Below, piece by piece: positions 1 to 11,482 of a DNA stretch of 64,000 nucleotides. How positions within the stretch are numbered: position 1 is the first letter of the stretch; each line of letters begins with the position of its first letter. The notes below the pieces were generated by a model. That model made no database searches, was not told the origin of the DNA, and saw only the letters and a program-made list of their open reading frames with translations. The stretch comes from Galbula dea (taxonomy: Eukaryota > Chordata > Aves > Piciformes > Galbulidae): the NCBI GenBank assembly GCA_013399015.1, contig VWZX01000869.1:434001-498000 (forward strand), written 5' to 3'. A program made the position numbers and the translations under genes.

Positions 1-3000
1 TCATGCCTGCCAACATCAATTTGCTTTTTTTGATTTAAAGCTTTGTCTACTTCAGAAGCAAGCCAACCTTTGCCTGGTTTTTGGATCCACTAGAAATTCT
101 GGGTTGTTTTTTTCTGAGGTAAACTTTACCCTGACAGCAGAAGTAATGACCCCTTTATTCCCCAAATCGTGTTTTCTGAATTTGGACTGAGGAGAGTCAT
201 GTTCTCTTCAGTTGCTCTTGCTTAAAAAAGGGGTTGTCACAGTGGTTTTCCTTCATAATCTTCTCCCCTCTGTATCCTCCCCACTGCCATCAACCTCTCC
301 TGCCTTAAACATTTGGGTTAATATTTTCTCCGCCTGGTCTCAGGGCTGCAGTGATATTAAAAAAAAAAAAGAAAGAGTAAAATAGATTGTTCCTTACTGA
401 CTTACAGCATACAGGGAAAGAAAAAATTATACTTTTTCCTTGGAATTTTATCATAATCATATCACAAGTTAAAATGACAGGGTCCATAAATGTCAGAGAA
501 TTTTATTAGCAGAATATAGACATAAGATAAAAATATTCAGGTACAATTGTCCTGCCAGTCCTGGGCAGTCTAATCATATGTGTAGGTTCCTACACATATC
601 TACAGGATCATGAACTGGTCTCTCCATGATTTAAACAAAACTTTGAATAGACAGGATGTTCTCCATGTAAAGAAAGCTTCTAGATATCTTTCATTCTGAA
701 TACTTAGTATTTTAATCTGATGCTTTTGAAAACAGAAGAAATATTTCTGTCAAGTTAAATGGGTTCAAAAGTGGGTCCTAACATGAGATTACTTTTTTCA
801 TTAAGGACATTATGTTGCATCATTGAATTCAATGTTTTTTTCCATTGACTATGTTAGATGTAAAATTGGCCCCTTAAAGCATATGCCTTGATAAGGCACT
901 TTGTCTTCTGTAACTGCAGTGAAAAAAAAAAACCCAAAACGTAACATCCTTATCCTCTCTGTTCCTTATTTCTGCAACAAGCTGCCTCTGATATTTCTGC
1001 ATTTTGAATCATAAGGGCTCTATTCTCACTGGGCTCTTGTCCCATGTTAATCTGATATTCATATAATTTTGCTAGAAAGGAGTCTGTGAATGATCTCTGC
1101 CTTCTAATTTATTCAAGACTAACGTTCTGCTACTGGCAAACTTGCCTCCATAGTTCCCCTGTCTATATAGTATAACCAGATGTTTTGTAGTTTGGGTCCC
1201 TCTGCGCATCATTGTACAGACACTGCAAGTACCTCTTTCCTGCAGATTTCTCCAAGAGCCCTCACAATGGAATACATGAGGAATGTATGAAAACAGGTCA
1301 TAAACCAAGCTGAAATGAAATTTAAAAATACAGAAGTGCTTCTTAAAAAGCAGAAGAAATATTATACAGATTTTTTTAGAGCAGATTGGACTGTCATCTG
1401 GGCACTATGTGCATAATGGTGCAGTTGCAAAGCCTTGTAAATAGTGAGATATTCATTTAAAACAAGTTTTAAATGAAGACATAAAATTATGGGAATAATA
1501 TGGAACCAGCTTTGAATAAGTAGTACTTGTAGGGCACCTATTACTAACACATTTGTGTGCCCCTCAACATTGAAGGCATATTCCTAGCACCACTCTTGCT
1601 GATGGAAATGACTTGTGAAAAATAAAACTGAGGTATAAAAATCTATGAAGATTTAAAATGCAAAACTTCACATTTGATTCCAGTGCTTAGGTAGACCACA
1701 CTTAAATGTTGAAAAATCTGGAATTTTTGGCTTGTTGCTCTGTCTGGTGTCTCAGATGAATTTGTAATGGACACATAACCCAGTGGCGTCTCAAGCTAGG
1801 CACTGCTGTGGCTGGGCCAGCCTTTCTTCCTGTGGAGTTTTTCAAAGTCTGTCTCCATTCAGAGTGAAGTAAAAAGTGATTTGTAGCAATGATCAGTGAT
1901 TTTACAGAAACTTTAGGAGATTTAGGATATTATGATAAGAGAGACAACCTGCTTGAAGTCAGTCAAGGGCAATAGAAGACTGTGTTCTTGCTCCTAATAA
2001 AATAAACAAATAAGTAAATGCAAAGCCCTAGTCCTTTGATACTTGTGAAAGCAGCTTGAATTTTCCTCAAACTTTGAGTGTTTCAGTGGGAGGCTCTGAA
2101 TTGGATCCATCTCTGCTTAAAATAAAGAACAGGAATTGACCATCAATTTCTATACATCCTCTGAGCATAGAATTAATGGTTCTATTAAAATGAGACTTTC
2201 CCAAGAAATTCTGTAGTAATTGAACTACTTCATAAATTAAGACAAGCAAGCACAGTTGTACAAATAGTAGAATGGCTGACACAGTTATTTGTAACAAAAT
2301 GATGTCCATTACAGATTTCAATCCCAGCTGGGTGATGACAAATTTCTGAGTATACCAGAAAATAGCTTCTGAAGCATTGGGTGAGTATTTTCAGATGATG
2401 GTGTGACATGAAGGGCTACTCTGTTCTCTGCTGCTCCAACCTGGTTTGAATGGCCTGCATCAATCCTTACATTTAATGACAGAAAACTCAGCTTAACCTT
2501 GCTGTAAAGTAAGTATTTATACATATCAATGAGAGAAATAAAACACCTTATTGATTTTACATCTGCTTTCACTGTGGTAATTAAAATGTACCTTTGCAGC
2601 TTGCAGAATGGTAGTCTGTTTATATTAGATCAAAGAAAAGCTCTTCCACAAACCTTATTTTGTATTCCTGTTGTCTCTTGAAAAATCTTAAATAAACACA
2701 GAAGGATGAGTCCAGTCTTCATAAACTGCCACCTTTTAACTATAGTAAAAAGATTCCTTCTAGTCAAAGGAGCTAATTATAATGTTATATTCTAATAATT
2801 TCTAGGCCAAATTCAGTGTTGGCTACCCCAAAGTTCAATGTTCAGTATAGTTAAAGTCTTTGTTTGGATATATGCTTTCTCAGGAGTCTGCTGAGGAAAC
2901 CTTCTTACTATTAAGTGTTCACAAGAGGGCCATCAAATCTCTTCAAAAAAGCAAAGCCCTTGATGATGGCACTGTAGACCTTCCAATCCTACTGAATTTG

Positions 3001-4282
3001 GAGTGAGACCATCACTTTTAGCTGTATGCTACTACTTCGTAGCTTTGGGTAGGATCTACTAGCTTTCTAGATGATGCAGCCCATCTGGTCTGGAGCCTGG
3101 TGTATTTGCAGTTGTTTGTGCTGGTGGATCTGTACTGTGGCCCTCAATCTAGTGTTAGTGTGCAGACATCAGTGTAAGTAGAGCCACTCAACTATCTGGG
3201 TAGTTTGGGGTTTTTGTTGTATTATTATTTGGCAAAAAATGTGAGCTTTAAGTATATCCTTGACATATTAATATTTAAGAATCATCTAGAGGTTTCCTTT
3301 GCCAAAATTTCCACCACAAAAGCTCTCCACCTTTGGTCCTGATGGTTTTCCTGAGCACCTTTCAGAGGGTGGATTGCCTCAAATTGCACCCACAGCAGTT
3401 GAACATTTTGCCTGAGTGATGTCAGCAATACTGGAATAGTCTTCATCAATATTCTGGTTTTGCATGTGTGCTTGTGTGTGTAAAGTCAAGCTTTTGGCAG
3501 CAGAAATAATTCTGAAAAACACATCTGGTTTCTATTATTTATTTATTTTATTTTGAATCTTTTCTCAGTTTTTCTGTCTCTATATGGCCACATGGTACCT
3601 GTTGTTTTATATGTACTTTTCATACCCTGGATTGCTGTTCTCTCATCTGTGTCTCCAATTGCATGCCATGATCAGACAAGTCTCTTCATGTAGTTCATAT
3701 AAAGTTGAGGCCATGTTTTATCCTGTGTCACACAAACATTCATGATGTGCTTCAGCAGCCCCAGAGATTTAACACAGATTTAACTGACTCTGAAGAAACA
3801 ACTGACATACTTTGAATAAGCCCTAACAGAAAAATTTCAGTTTGATTCTCAAGATCAAAATACCTTGGGAGGTTTGTAGGAAGTAGATTTATACTGGTAC
3901 CCTTCCACACTTTCAGTACAGGTTGATGAAGAGCTATTATCCAGTTTAACTGGTGATTAATTTAGCTCCCTCTGTACCTTTTATCCTTCTTATATCTGAT
4001 TAGGCCAAGGCTTGAGATTGGAAATAAAGCCAAGATTTTAAATCAGGAGCCTTTTAATTACTTCCTCTTACCCCTCTTAATTACTTCCTCTCCCTTTTTT
4101 CTTTTTAATCATGTGGCAAAAACCTGATTATAGCTATGTTTACATAGCAGTTCACTGTAGAGATATTTAAGCCGAATCTAAAAGAGCTAGATTGTTAGAG
4201 GAAGCAGTCTAGCCATAGCAACCTAAGATAATTTATATCAACAAACACTTACTACACAAAAGTGTGAGCAATTGAGAACATG
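1..4282. other. Unique non-coding DNA, no gene seen
   Basis: AT-rich sequence with short A/T runs and no recognisable gene or interspersed repeat, apart from the palindrome listed separately. The longest open frames, 84 codons each at 2067-2321 and 2318-2572 on the minus strand, resemble no protein I know and lack convincing splice sites. CpG is rare throughout, and no promoter-like island is visible. Confidence 0.6.
576..599. repeat. Near-perfect 24-bp palindrome
   Basis: Two 11-base arms are exact reverse complements around a TT spacer: ATATGTGTAGG, then TT, then CCTACACATAT. The sequence could form a short hairpin or cruciform, or be a symmetric protein-binding site. No flanking gene or repeat explains it. 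An 11-bp exact inverted repeat with a 2-base spacer is unlikely at any one place by chance, but no function follows from that. Confidence 0.85.
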
Positions 4283-4329
4283 GCATATATATATATACAT
4301 ACACATACATACGTGTATATATGTATGTA
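4283..4329. repeat. TA / CATA microsatellite
   Basis: A run of TA dinucleotides passes into CATA tetranucleotide-like units and then a mirrored TATATGTATGT segment. The tract is partly self-complementary: CATACATA and TATGTATG arms flank an 8-base centre. It is a typical simple-sequence repeat and probably polymorphic in length. Confidence 0.8.
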
Positions 4330-7300
4330 AGGACCGCAGAAAGTAACACATTTCAAAAGAAAGAGAAAGGAGAAACAGAAACACAATTGTGATTAATCAT
4401 GCTCATTATCAACTCAGACTTATGAGCTGTGCAAATGTTAGGGCTTTTTTTTTTAAGTGTGCGTGGGGGTGGATGGGAGGAGGGGTTCATATGTGTGGAA
4501 TGAGAGATGAAAAAACCATTCCTTTCTCTGCCAATAAAATGACTCTTTCCACCCCCTTAGTCTTCAACCTTCCCTCCAAAAGTTGGGTAGATGTCTAAAG
4601 CTAGCTAAAGCCTTATTATTTAGTTAACTCTAGGTGGTTTCCATTAGCCTTACAGTACACGCCACTGAACAGACATACAGTAACTGAATTGTTTCAACTT
4701 ACCCAAATAACATTGAAATAGACTTAATTGTTGAAATGCAGGAAAGACCATGTGCCTCCAGAGACTATTAGTGTCATTTAAAAGGCTAAATATATCATAA
4801 AACCTGTCTTTAACAGAATAAAATTGTACAGACCAACACAATTTTAGCTAATGTTTTCCACATTTCTTGTAAAAAAAGTCATTGGCTGCAAAGTAAGCTC
4901 ATAATATTTCTAGGAGTTATTTCCATGCAGCACTTCCCAACAAGCTTGAATCTACTATCCTTTTTACTACTGAGTAGAAACTTACTTTGAGAAATCTACT
5001 GGATTTACTTACAGGACATATTTCTATTTACTGTGAGTAAACAGGATTTTTTATGCAGCAGAAGATTCAAGAAGACTCCAACTGCAAGGGATAATAATTT
5101 TCCTCCTAGACTGCCTCAACATTTAAATCCAGCTTTGATTAAAGAATACAGTAGTATTTGAAAGGATAGGTAAAACTGAAGGAGTCCTTGGTGATATAGG
5201 TTGTTAGTGAGATTTCCTATCAAAATCAGCATTTTGATATTTTGTGGTTCTTATTCTGGGATTTAACCTGTTGGTTTTAATTCCAATGTTAACATATATT
5301 CTTTTGTTAGATATGTTAAAAATATTTGGATAGGGAAAGTTACAATATATTATAAAATAAATATATTTTCTGTTGAAAACAGAAAAAAGAGAAAAGCAGA
5401 AGAAGAGCATGGGGGAAGTAGAGTAACAGGTCAAGGAAGAGATTGAAAAAGAGAATTGCTTTTATGCTATCAAAGAAACAAAAGGTTATTTCTTTGTTTC
5501 AGAGAAGTTCAAAGTATTAAGGAGAAAATAGTCAAGAAGAAAGTCAAGTAGTGGATCAACCCTCAATAATCTTTCTATTTATCTTTCTCATCTTTTCACT
5601 GGAGTTTTATATCAACAAGGAAGCTCTTTCAAATAACTTCTGCTAACTGTAGTTATTTTACAAGTTTAGTTGCTTTGTTATTTTACTCATTTTGTTACTA
5701 TGGAAATGAATGATGTAATCTACTCTTTCCATCACAATCACTTCCTCTTGAAAAATCTTTTTAACCTGAAGAGGGGTTTTTTTTCCCATTTAGTCCTCTC
5801 AAATCTAGGGACAAAGATATTATTTCATTTTTTTCTGGAAAATCTCAAAATCAGGAAGTAATTACCCATGTAGGAACACTAGTGCCTTTCCTAAAAAAGT
5901 TAAGAATTTCTTAAAACAGCAGTTACTGTCAAGGTTTTCCCATTAGAGCTGTGTGAATGGAAACAACTGTAATTTCTTCATTGCTCTCTATTAAAATGAA
6001 CTTGAATCATGTAGCTCTTTTGAAAAAGAGACATTATGATGACAAAAAATATCGGTTAAGTCTAGCCAGGGTTTGATTTATTTGGTTTTAGTCTTGTGAT
6101 AAGGAGAGGGTATGTGCTAATGAAGCAGTTCCCGTTGAGAGGGAAATTCATCCAGTAACAAGTCATTGTGCCACTAATTCTTTTCTCATTCCAATTTTGG
6201 GAATTTACGTAGTGTCTGGCCTCCTGGCACTGACCCTCAGAGTGGCCCTGAATTCACCTGTAATGAAGGATATTCCTCGATGCACAAACCACAGCATCTT
6301 TACCTTGAACAAAAAAGGTTCTTACTATTACCAGATTATTGCTGGAACACTATTGCATAGATCAGCCTACAGATGTTGTGTTCATACACTGTGCAATTAA
6401 ATGCAATGGAGACATCTCTCCACACCTCTGATGTAGCAAAGATAGTAGAAAGACATGGCTAATTTGAAATTTTTAAGTAGGATAATTGGACTAGTACAGT
6501 GCTAGATGTAAACTAAAAGGTCTAACGTGTCCATGCAGGATTTCTACTTCTGACATGTAAGCTTGTTCGATTTTTGCTTTGTCAGTTTGCCTTTCGGGCC
6601 TGAAAAGAATGTATTTAATTGCAATTCATAAGTGATTTTCATGCCTGGGCATGACCACAAGCAAGAAGCACAGAGTCCAAGTCACTGCCCTCTTATGCAT
6701 TCAGAAATCCTTGCAATCCCACTATGGCATATTGGATGATGGAGTTTAAGTCACTGGCAACCTCTTCTTGATCGACCTGGTTTAGGAAGAAAGTATGGAA
6801 AGGTAGGGTAGGTCTGTGACTTTCCTAAAAGTTAAGTTATTTGTACTAGATTGAAGCTGTATTAATTTTTTTCAACACATTTAGGCTTTGAAAATACACA
6901 TTTTTTCGAGTTATGGCAGCATTACTGAGCATGTTCAAGATATATAGACAGCTGAGCAATGTTTTTTTTCCTCTTTAATTTAATCTATGTCTTGAAGATT
7001 CTAAGTTCTACAAGCATTGACTACAGCTATCCAAATAGCAAGAGAGAAATAAATGGATTTTCCCTGTGTTTTATTGATCATTTGCACAAAATAGTCCACC
7101 CTTCTATAATCAAGATCCTAGGCCTTTGTAAGTATGAAATTATTTCTTCCATCCAGATTCTAATATTTTGATAAGGACTTCCCTGCTTGTTTCTTGCTCT
7201 TAAACATGAGGGGAAAATTTTTTTTCATATAATATTTTTCCTGTTCCTTTTTATTGATAATAGCAGTAAATGTTTTCATGTGGGCAGGAATGTTGAGAAA

Positions 7301-7619
7301 ATTAACAAAAAAACCTCCCCAAAACCACCAAAACTTTTCCAAAAAACATTGTAGAAATATGATTTTTTTAAAAAAAATATATTGAATTTTTAGGCAGTCA
7401 CCTATGAAATAGAAGCATAAATCTCTTGGAAGTCAATGGATATGGTCCTGAGGTAGTGGGACCTGGAAATATATTGAAAGAATGACATAAAAATTTTTAA
7501 AATATTGTAGATAAATACATTTTTGGTTTATATATAGGGATCTACTTAGTACAGATAAGAATGTGAATGCATTTAATTTTTCTGAATGAAACAAAACTCA
7601 CAGAGGATATTACACATTA
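4330..7619. other. Unique non-coding DNA, no gene seen
   Basis: AT-rich sequence with scattered A and T tracts. Open frames reach only 76 codons (5204-5434, minus) and are low-complexity or hydrophobic translations of AT-rich DNA. At 5464-5490 short CAAAGAAA/TTTCTTTG arms could pair, but this is weak. No CR1 or LTR segment is recognised. Confidence 0.55.
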
Positions 7620-7715
7620 CTTTTGTCATTTAGCCACTGAAAAAGGTGTTTATATGATTTGCCCAAACTCATGCGGGAAAGAATAGCAAAGCAAAGAGTA
7701 GAAACCATCTACTTA
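7620..7715 (-). repeat. Possible MIR/CORE-SINE remnant, very diverged
   Basis: The phrase GATTTGCCCAAACTCATGC, preceded by a TTTAGCCACTGAAAAAGG-like stretch and followed by purine-rich AGAGTAGAAACC, resembles the antisense of the conserved MIR core (ATTTTACAG..GAGG..CTTGCCCAAGGTCACAC..GCAGAGC). Similarity is limited and rests on a remembered consensus. It could be chance. Confidence 0.3.
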
Positions 7716-8764
7716 GACTCTCATTCCCACATTTGTGACAGGTGACCTGAATTAGGACTTATTTTAGTATAGTCATGACAAATGTAATGTGCAAATCTAA
7801 TGAAATTTAAATTAAAAAAGGACTGACTTAACTGTCCCCTGACCTTTCATGTCTAAATAGAATGTCCTTCTAAAAAAAAGTGATAATAGTTCAGTGTTGG
7901 TCTTGCTATTTCAAATCCTGATAGGACTGAAAAGATGCAACTAAACCTACTAATTTCTAAATTCTGCAAAATTAGGGTAGATAAGGTACAGTCCTGAGTG
8001 GTAGTAAGTAGCTAAAAAGATGCTGTTGATAGTTTGTAAATTCACCTTCCCACTGTGTCCATTATGCTGTCTTGACTTGTGTGGGGGTCCTATTTAACCT
8101 GGTGAGATCACTCAACATGAGTCCCAAAAACTTGCAGGATCAGGCCCTGCCAAGGTTAAATACTTTCATATTCTTCATCGGGCATAGAAATTCTCTGAGT
8201 ATTACTGCAAGAAAATCAAATAACGGATTTCTACATTTTCAGCCCATGTCTTGAGCTGATTAACACTGAATTTAATTTGCTCTAATCAGGCCAAGGTGGA
8301 TAGAATGTGAAACAGATGACCTTACTGTTTAAGAACAGGTAATTCTGTTTACTTGTGGTGAATAATGACATTTTCCTACTGATGGGTATTCACCTCGTCC
8401 CTTGCATTTCATCAGGTCAGTGCTGAGAGTAACTGGTACAGCAAGTTTGAATTCTCATGTGCTACCTAATAGGTAACTTTTCTGTCACAGCCAATTTGAA
8501 TCAGACCCACATAAGAAAACAAAACTTACATTCCTAGCACATGTAAATGTTTTTAATATCCCCAGCTGGAGAGAGATTGTCCACTGGTATAGCACAAAGA
8601 AGTATGTATGAGTCTGTAAAACAGCCTCAGAATGTGAATTTCTGAAAAGGGAAAACCATTCCTTTCCCTAAACTTAGAATTATTAAAAATGCATGCCTTA
8701 AAAATGCAACCTGTGAGTAAAGGTGAAAGTTGAACTATTGTAAGACAAAAATCAAATCACTTCA
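7716..8764. other. Unique non-coding DNA, no gene seen
   Basis: No repeat, RNA gene or convincing open frame is recognised. The 60-codon frame at 8072-8254 (plus) has no family resemblance or splice context. Confidence 0.55.
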
Positions 8765-8850
8765 AGACTCAGAATGTGTCTGAAAGCAAATTATTAGTAG
8801 CTGAGATCTGACTTGGGCAAGGTCTACTTAGATAATTCATTCTTTATTTC
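8765..8850 (+). repeat. Possible MIR/CORE-SINE remnant, sense strand
   Basis: TTATTAGTAGCTGAGATCTG followed by ACTTGGGCAAGG resembles the MIR core in sense orientation (TTACTAGCTGTGTGACCTTGGGCAAGTTACTTAACC). The following TACTTAG..TTTCTG fits the downstream part only loosely. If real, it is an ancient amniote SINE fragment with many substitutions. Confidence 0.35.
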
Positions 8851-9765
8851 TGAAGTGCCTTAAACCAGCAAAAAATAGTAACTTCAGTATAGCTATCAAT
8901 AACTCATGTAAAACTTGAGTCAAGCACTTGAAATTTGGCTGAGAATACTGGTTAGTTATCTAAACCAGATTCCTTGTCCTTTTGTGATGATCTACAAATA
9001 TATAAAGTAACAGCACTGAAGTACTAAGGAGTACCTGTTTGCCCTTTCTCCTCTGAAGACTGGAAGCAAAACTGGAGGGAACATGTTATTGCACTATCAT
9101 GACCACCATGTCCTCCTCCCTGACCCCCAACATTGTAATCTTTTAATGATCCCCTATTCTTAACCTGTGTTCCAGAGCTTTTACAGATGACTTCTGGCTG
9201 TTCTCAGTCTTCTTGACTCTTTTGTTGGAGAGGAGATAGGGAGGCTGAGATAATAGACGTCAAAACCAGAATTAGAGAGACAGCCCTGGTGAGGTCTTTG
9301 AAGAAAGAGAACTACTTAACTGTAAAGGATAGACATAAATCTGTGTGCCTTGATCCCAGGACCAGAGAGAGCTTAAAATCACTTGCTTGAATGAACAGCC
9401 ATACAAGTACAGCCTTGAACTGGTAGAAATCAGGTAAGACACAAGATTTATCTTCAGAGAAGAAAGCTGTGTGTTTAGTTTTGCTTAAGCAAAGAAGAAC
9501 AGTTGTAAGTACACGGAATATGTTTACTTTCTCCCTGACATATTTGCAAGACGAAAAATGAAGGATCTTTTCTCCTTGCAGATAAACAGGGCAATGAATT
9601 CTTATTATCAAAGGTGATCTGTTCTTACAACTCAGGGACAAAATGCCACATCATTTTTTTATTAACAGGAGTAACCATTTTCTGGTAGTCAGGGTTCAGC
9701 ACTGCTGGCTGGTGCCTACCCTCCTCAGAGGGTTTCCAGTAATGTTTTTGCAAGACTCTTTTCCT
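8851..9765. other. Unique non-coding DNA, no gene seen
   Basis: No recognised repeat. A 109-codon minus-strand frame at 9312-9641 lacks a clear splice acceptor and donor and matches nothing I recognise. It is treated as chance. Confidence 0.5.
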
Positions 9766-9945
9766 GAGATCAAGCTGCAATTAATATAGGCTTCAGTAAG
9801 TTCTGTGGAGATGTCACTCCACATAATGCTATGGGCTTCGTGCTGCAACATGAAGATGTCACTTCAGAAAGCACTGTGGGCTTATAGAAGCAACGCAGAG
9901 ATGTCACTTCTCTATTATGAACTGCTGCAGGAGAATCTGTCATTT
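9766..9945. repeat. 45-bp minisatellite, 3 clear plus about 1 degraded copy
   Basis: The motif ATGTCACT recurs at 9811, 9856 and 9901, exactly 45 bases apart. A second anchor, GGCTT(C/A), recurs at about 9789, 9834 and 9879 with the same spacing. The first unit (from 9766) has lost the ATGTCAC anchor but keeps the second one. A shortened relative, ATGTCCC..GTGGGCTTG, follows near 9985. Because 45 is divisible by three, both strands translate as 15-residue repeats: an EMSL/KMSL motif on plus (frame 9805-10029) and an EVTS motif on minus (frame 9770-10060). No evidence shows that either is expressed. Copies differ at many positions, so the array is old. Confidence 0.75.
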
Positions 9946-10059
9946 TTGAAGGATCTGGCCCCCTGTTTTGATAACACCCTCTTGATGTCCCTCTCAGTGG
10001 GCTTGACATCACTGGAACAGCATCCTTGAAAGTTATGTTAACTAATGCAACTATGACCA

Positions 10060-11174
10060 TGACTACACAGTGTGTCTAGGCAGGGACAAAGTGTTTTTTC
10101 AAACACAGAAGAACCTTACTCTAGTGAGAACTGACTCACAAGTGGTTGCTGGACACAACTTATCTCTGTCTACAATGACCATAAGCCCATGGTCATTACT
10201 GTGTCAGTTAGCATGGCTTCTCAAGGTCATGTTCCACACAGCTGTAAATTTTGAAGGAAGATAAAGGGGCATCAGGAATTTATTTTCTTTCTAGATGCCT
10301 CCTTTGCTAAGTTAACCTTTACCAATGGTCTATTCTTAAGTGGCTAAAACAATAAAGAACAATGCCACAAAGCTAAAAGCATGAATCGTAAGTTTCAGAC
10401 CAGTCTAAATAGTTGTCTACATTTTACTTCAATATTCTAAACAAAATTAACATCTGTTGATAAACATGCCTATACATCTTACCATCTAAATTCTGAATTT
10501 CAGGCATTCCAGCATTTGCTGTGGGTAGATAAAGATTTCTAACAAAAAAATTGCCAAACATGTTTTTCCCAGTTAAATGCCATGTGTGATCCCATAACTA
10601 CAAATGACATTTGGTAGTGCCCCTTTTGTAATTGCTTTAAATTAAAAAGCAATTAGAAGCCCACTAATTTCAGACTAGACCTATTGGGTCACGACTGAGA
10701 TCACTGATAGCGCAGTCAGAAAGTATGCATTACACATCCCTCCTCCCACGAAGGCCAAGTTTATATTGGAGGTAGGTCAGTAATTCCTACCACTGTCAGT
10801 GGCAGTCTTTTAAGGCAGCCCAAGGACACTTGCAACGTTCATTCATCCTTTGGCAGGTGCCAGTACCAGGGACAAATTTACCTTCTGTCATTTAGCAGCT
10901 TGTGAATAATAGGACTTTTGGACTTTCATAAGGAGGTATGCATAACTCCCTGCAGCAGTGGCATTTTGGGGAACAGACCTCTCAGAGACTCACTGCCATA
11001 TATGAGGCAGATGGGAGGGCTACAGCTGCCCTGCTATTCTTTGCACGTCTTTAGTACCCCCCACCCGACACCCCCCTCACCCTGCCTGGTTTTCTGCTAC
11101 TGATACACATTTGTCTGTGTGCTGATTACTGAGTGTGTATTTAAATGGAGAAGAAAGAAATGGTAATGAGATTA
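10060..11174. other. Unique non-coding DNA with a C-rich patch
   Basis: Mostly featureless. GC content rises from about 10920, and a C-rich run (CCCCCCACCCGACACCCCCC-like) lies at about 11056-11080. No promoter elements or gene can be assigned. Confidence 0.5.
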
Positions 11175-11410
11175 CTAATTGTCGCTGATTGCCTGCCCTA
11201 GCTGAAGGGCACTCTGGATGACCTGGCCCACTTGGTCCATGGGCTGGGGTGGCCCTGGCTTCCTAGCATAGCTCCTGCCAAAGCTCGCCTCAGCAAGTAC
11301 CATTGGTAGCCCCAGAGGTGATCCTTCTTCACAGAAAGGCTCTTCTGGACTTTTCCCAGGATTCAATTTTTCTTGGCATAGCTTTCATTTTTTTCCTTTT
11401 TTTTTTTCAG
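11175..11410. other. GC-richer stretch ending in a polypyrimidine tract
   Basis: This part is visibly richer in G+C than its surroundings and contains a 63-codon minus-strand open frame (11175-11366) with a balanced amino-acid composition but no recognised family. On the plus strand it ends in about 20 pyrimidines followed by CAG at 11408-11410, a strong splice-acceptor shape. See the candidate exon that follows. Confidence 0.4.
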
Positions 11411-11482
11411 AGAAGCTGTGAAAACTTTTCCTGGAATGATCCTCCTCTGCCTTCTGGCTGAAGAGTGCAGAGTACATCTGTG
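11411..11482 (+). CDS. Candidate 72-nt internal exon, unidentified
   Basis: A long T/C tract and CAG end at 11410, and GTAAGA begins at 11483. The 72 bases between are open in only one frame, starting at 11412, and would encode about 24 residues beginning EAVKTFPGMILL and ending near VHLW. The length is a multiple of three, so the exon would be phase-symmetric. The other two frames contain stops. I recognise no protein family and found no neighbouring exon in a matching phase, so this could be a decoy pair of splice signals. The translation is hydrophobic in its middle. Confidence 0.2.

Noticed and set aside
4455..4495. G-rich run as a possible G-quadruplex
   Set aside because: Only three separate runs of three or more Gs are close together, not the four needed.
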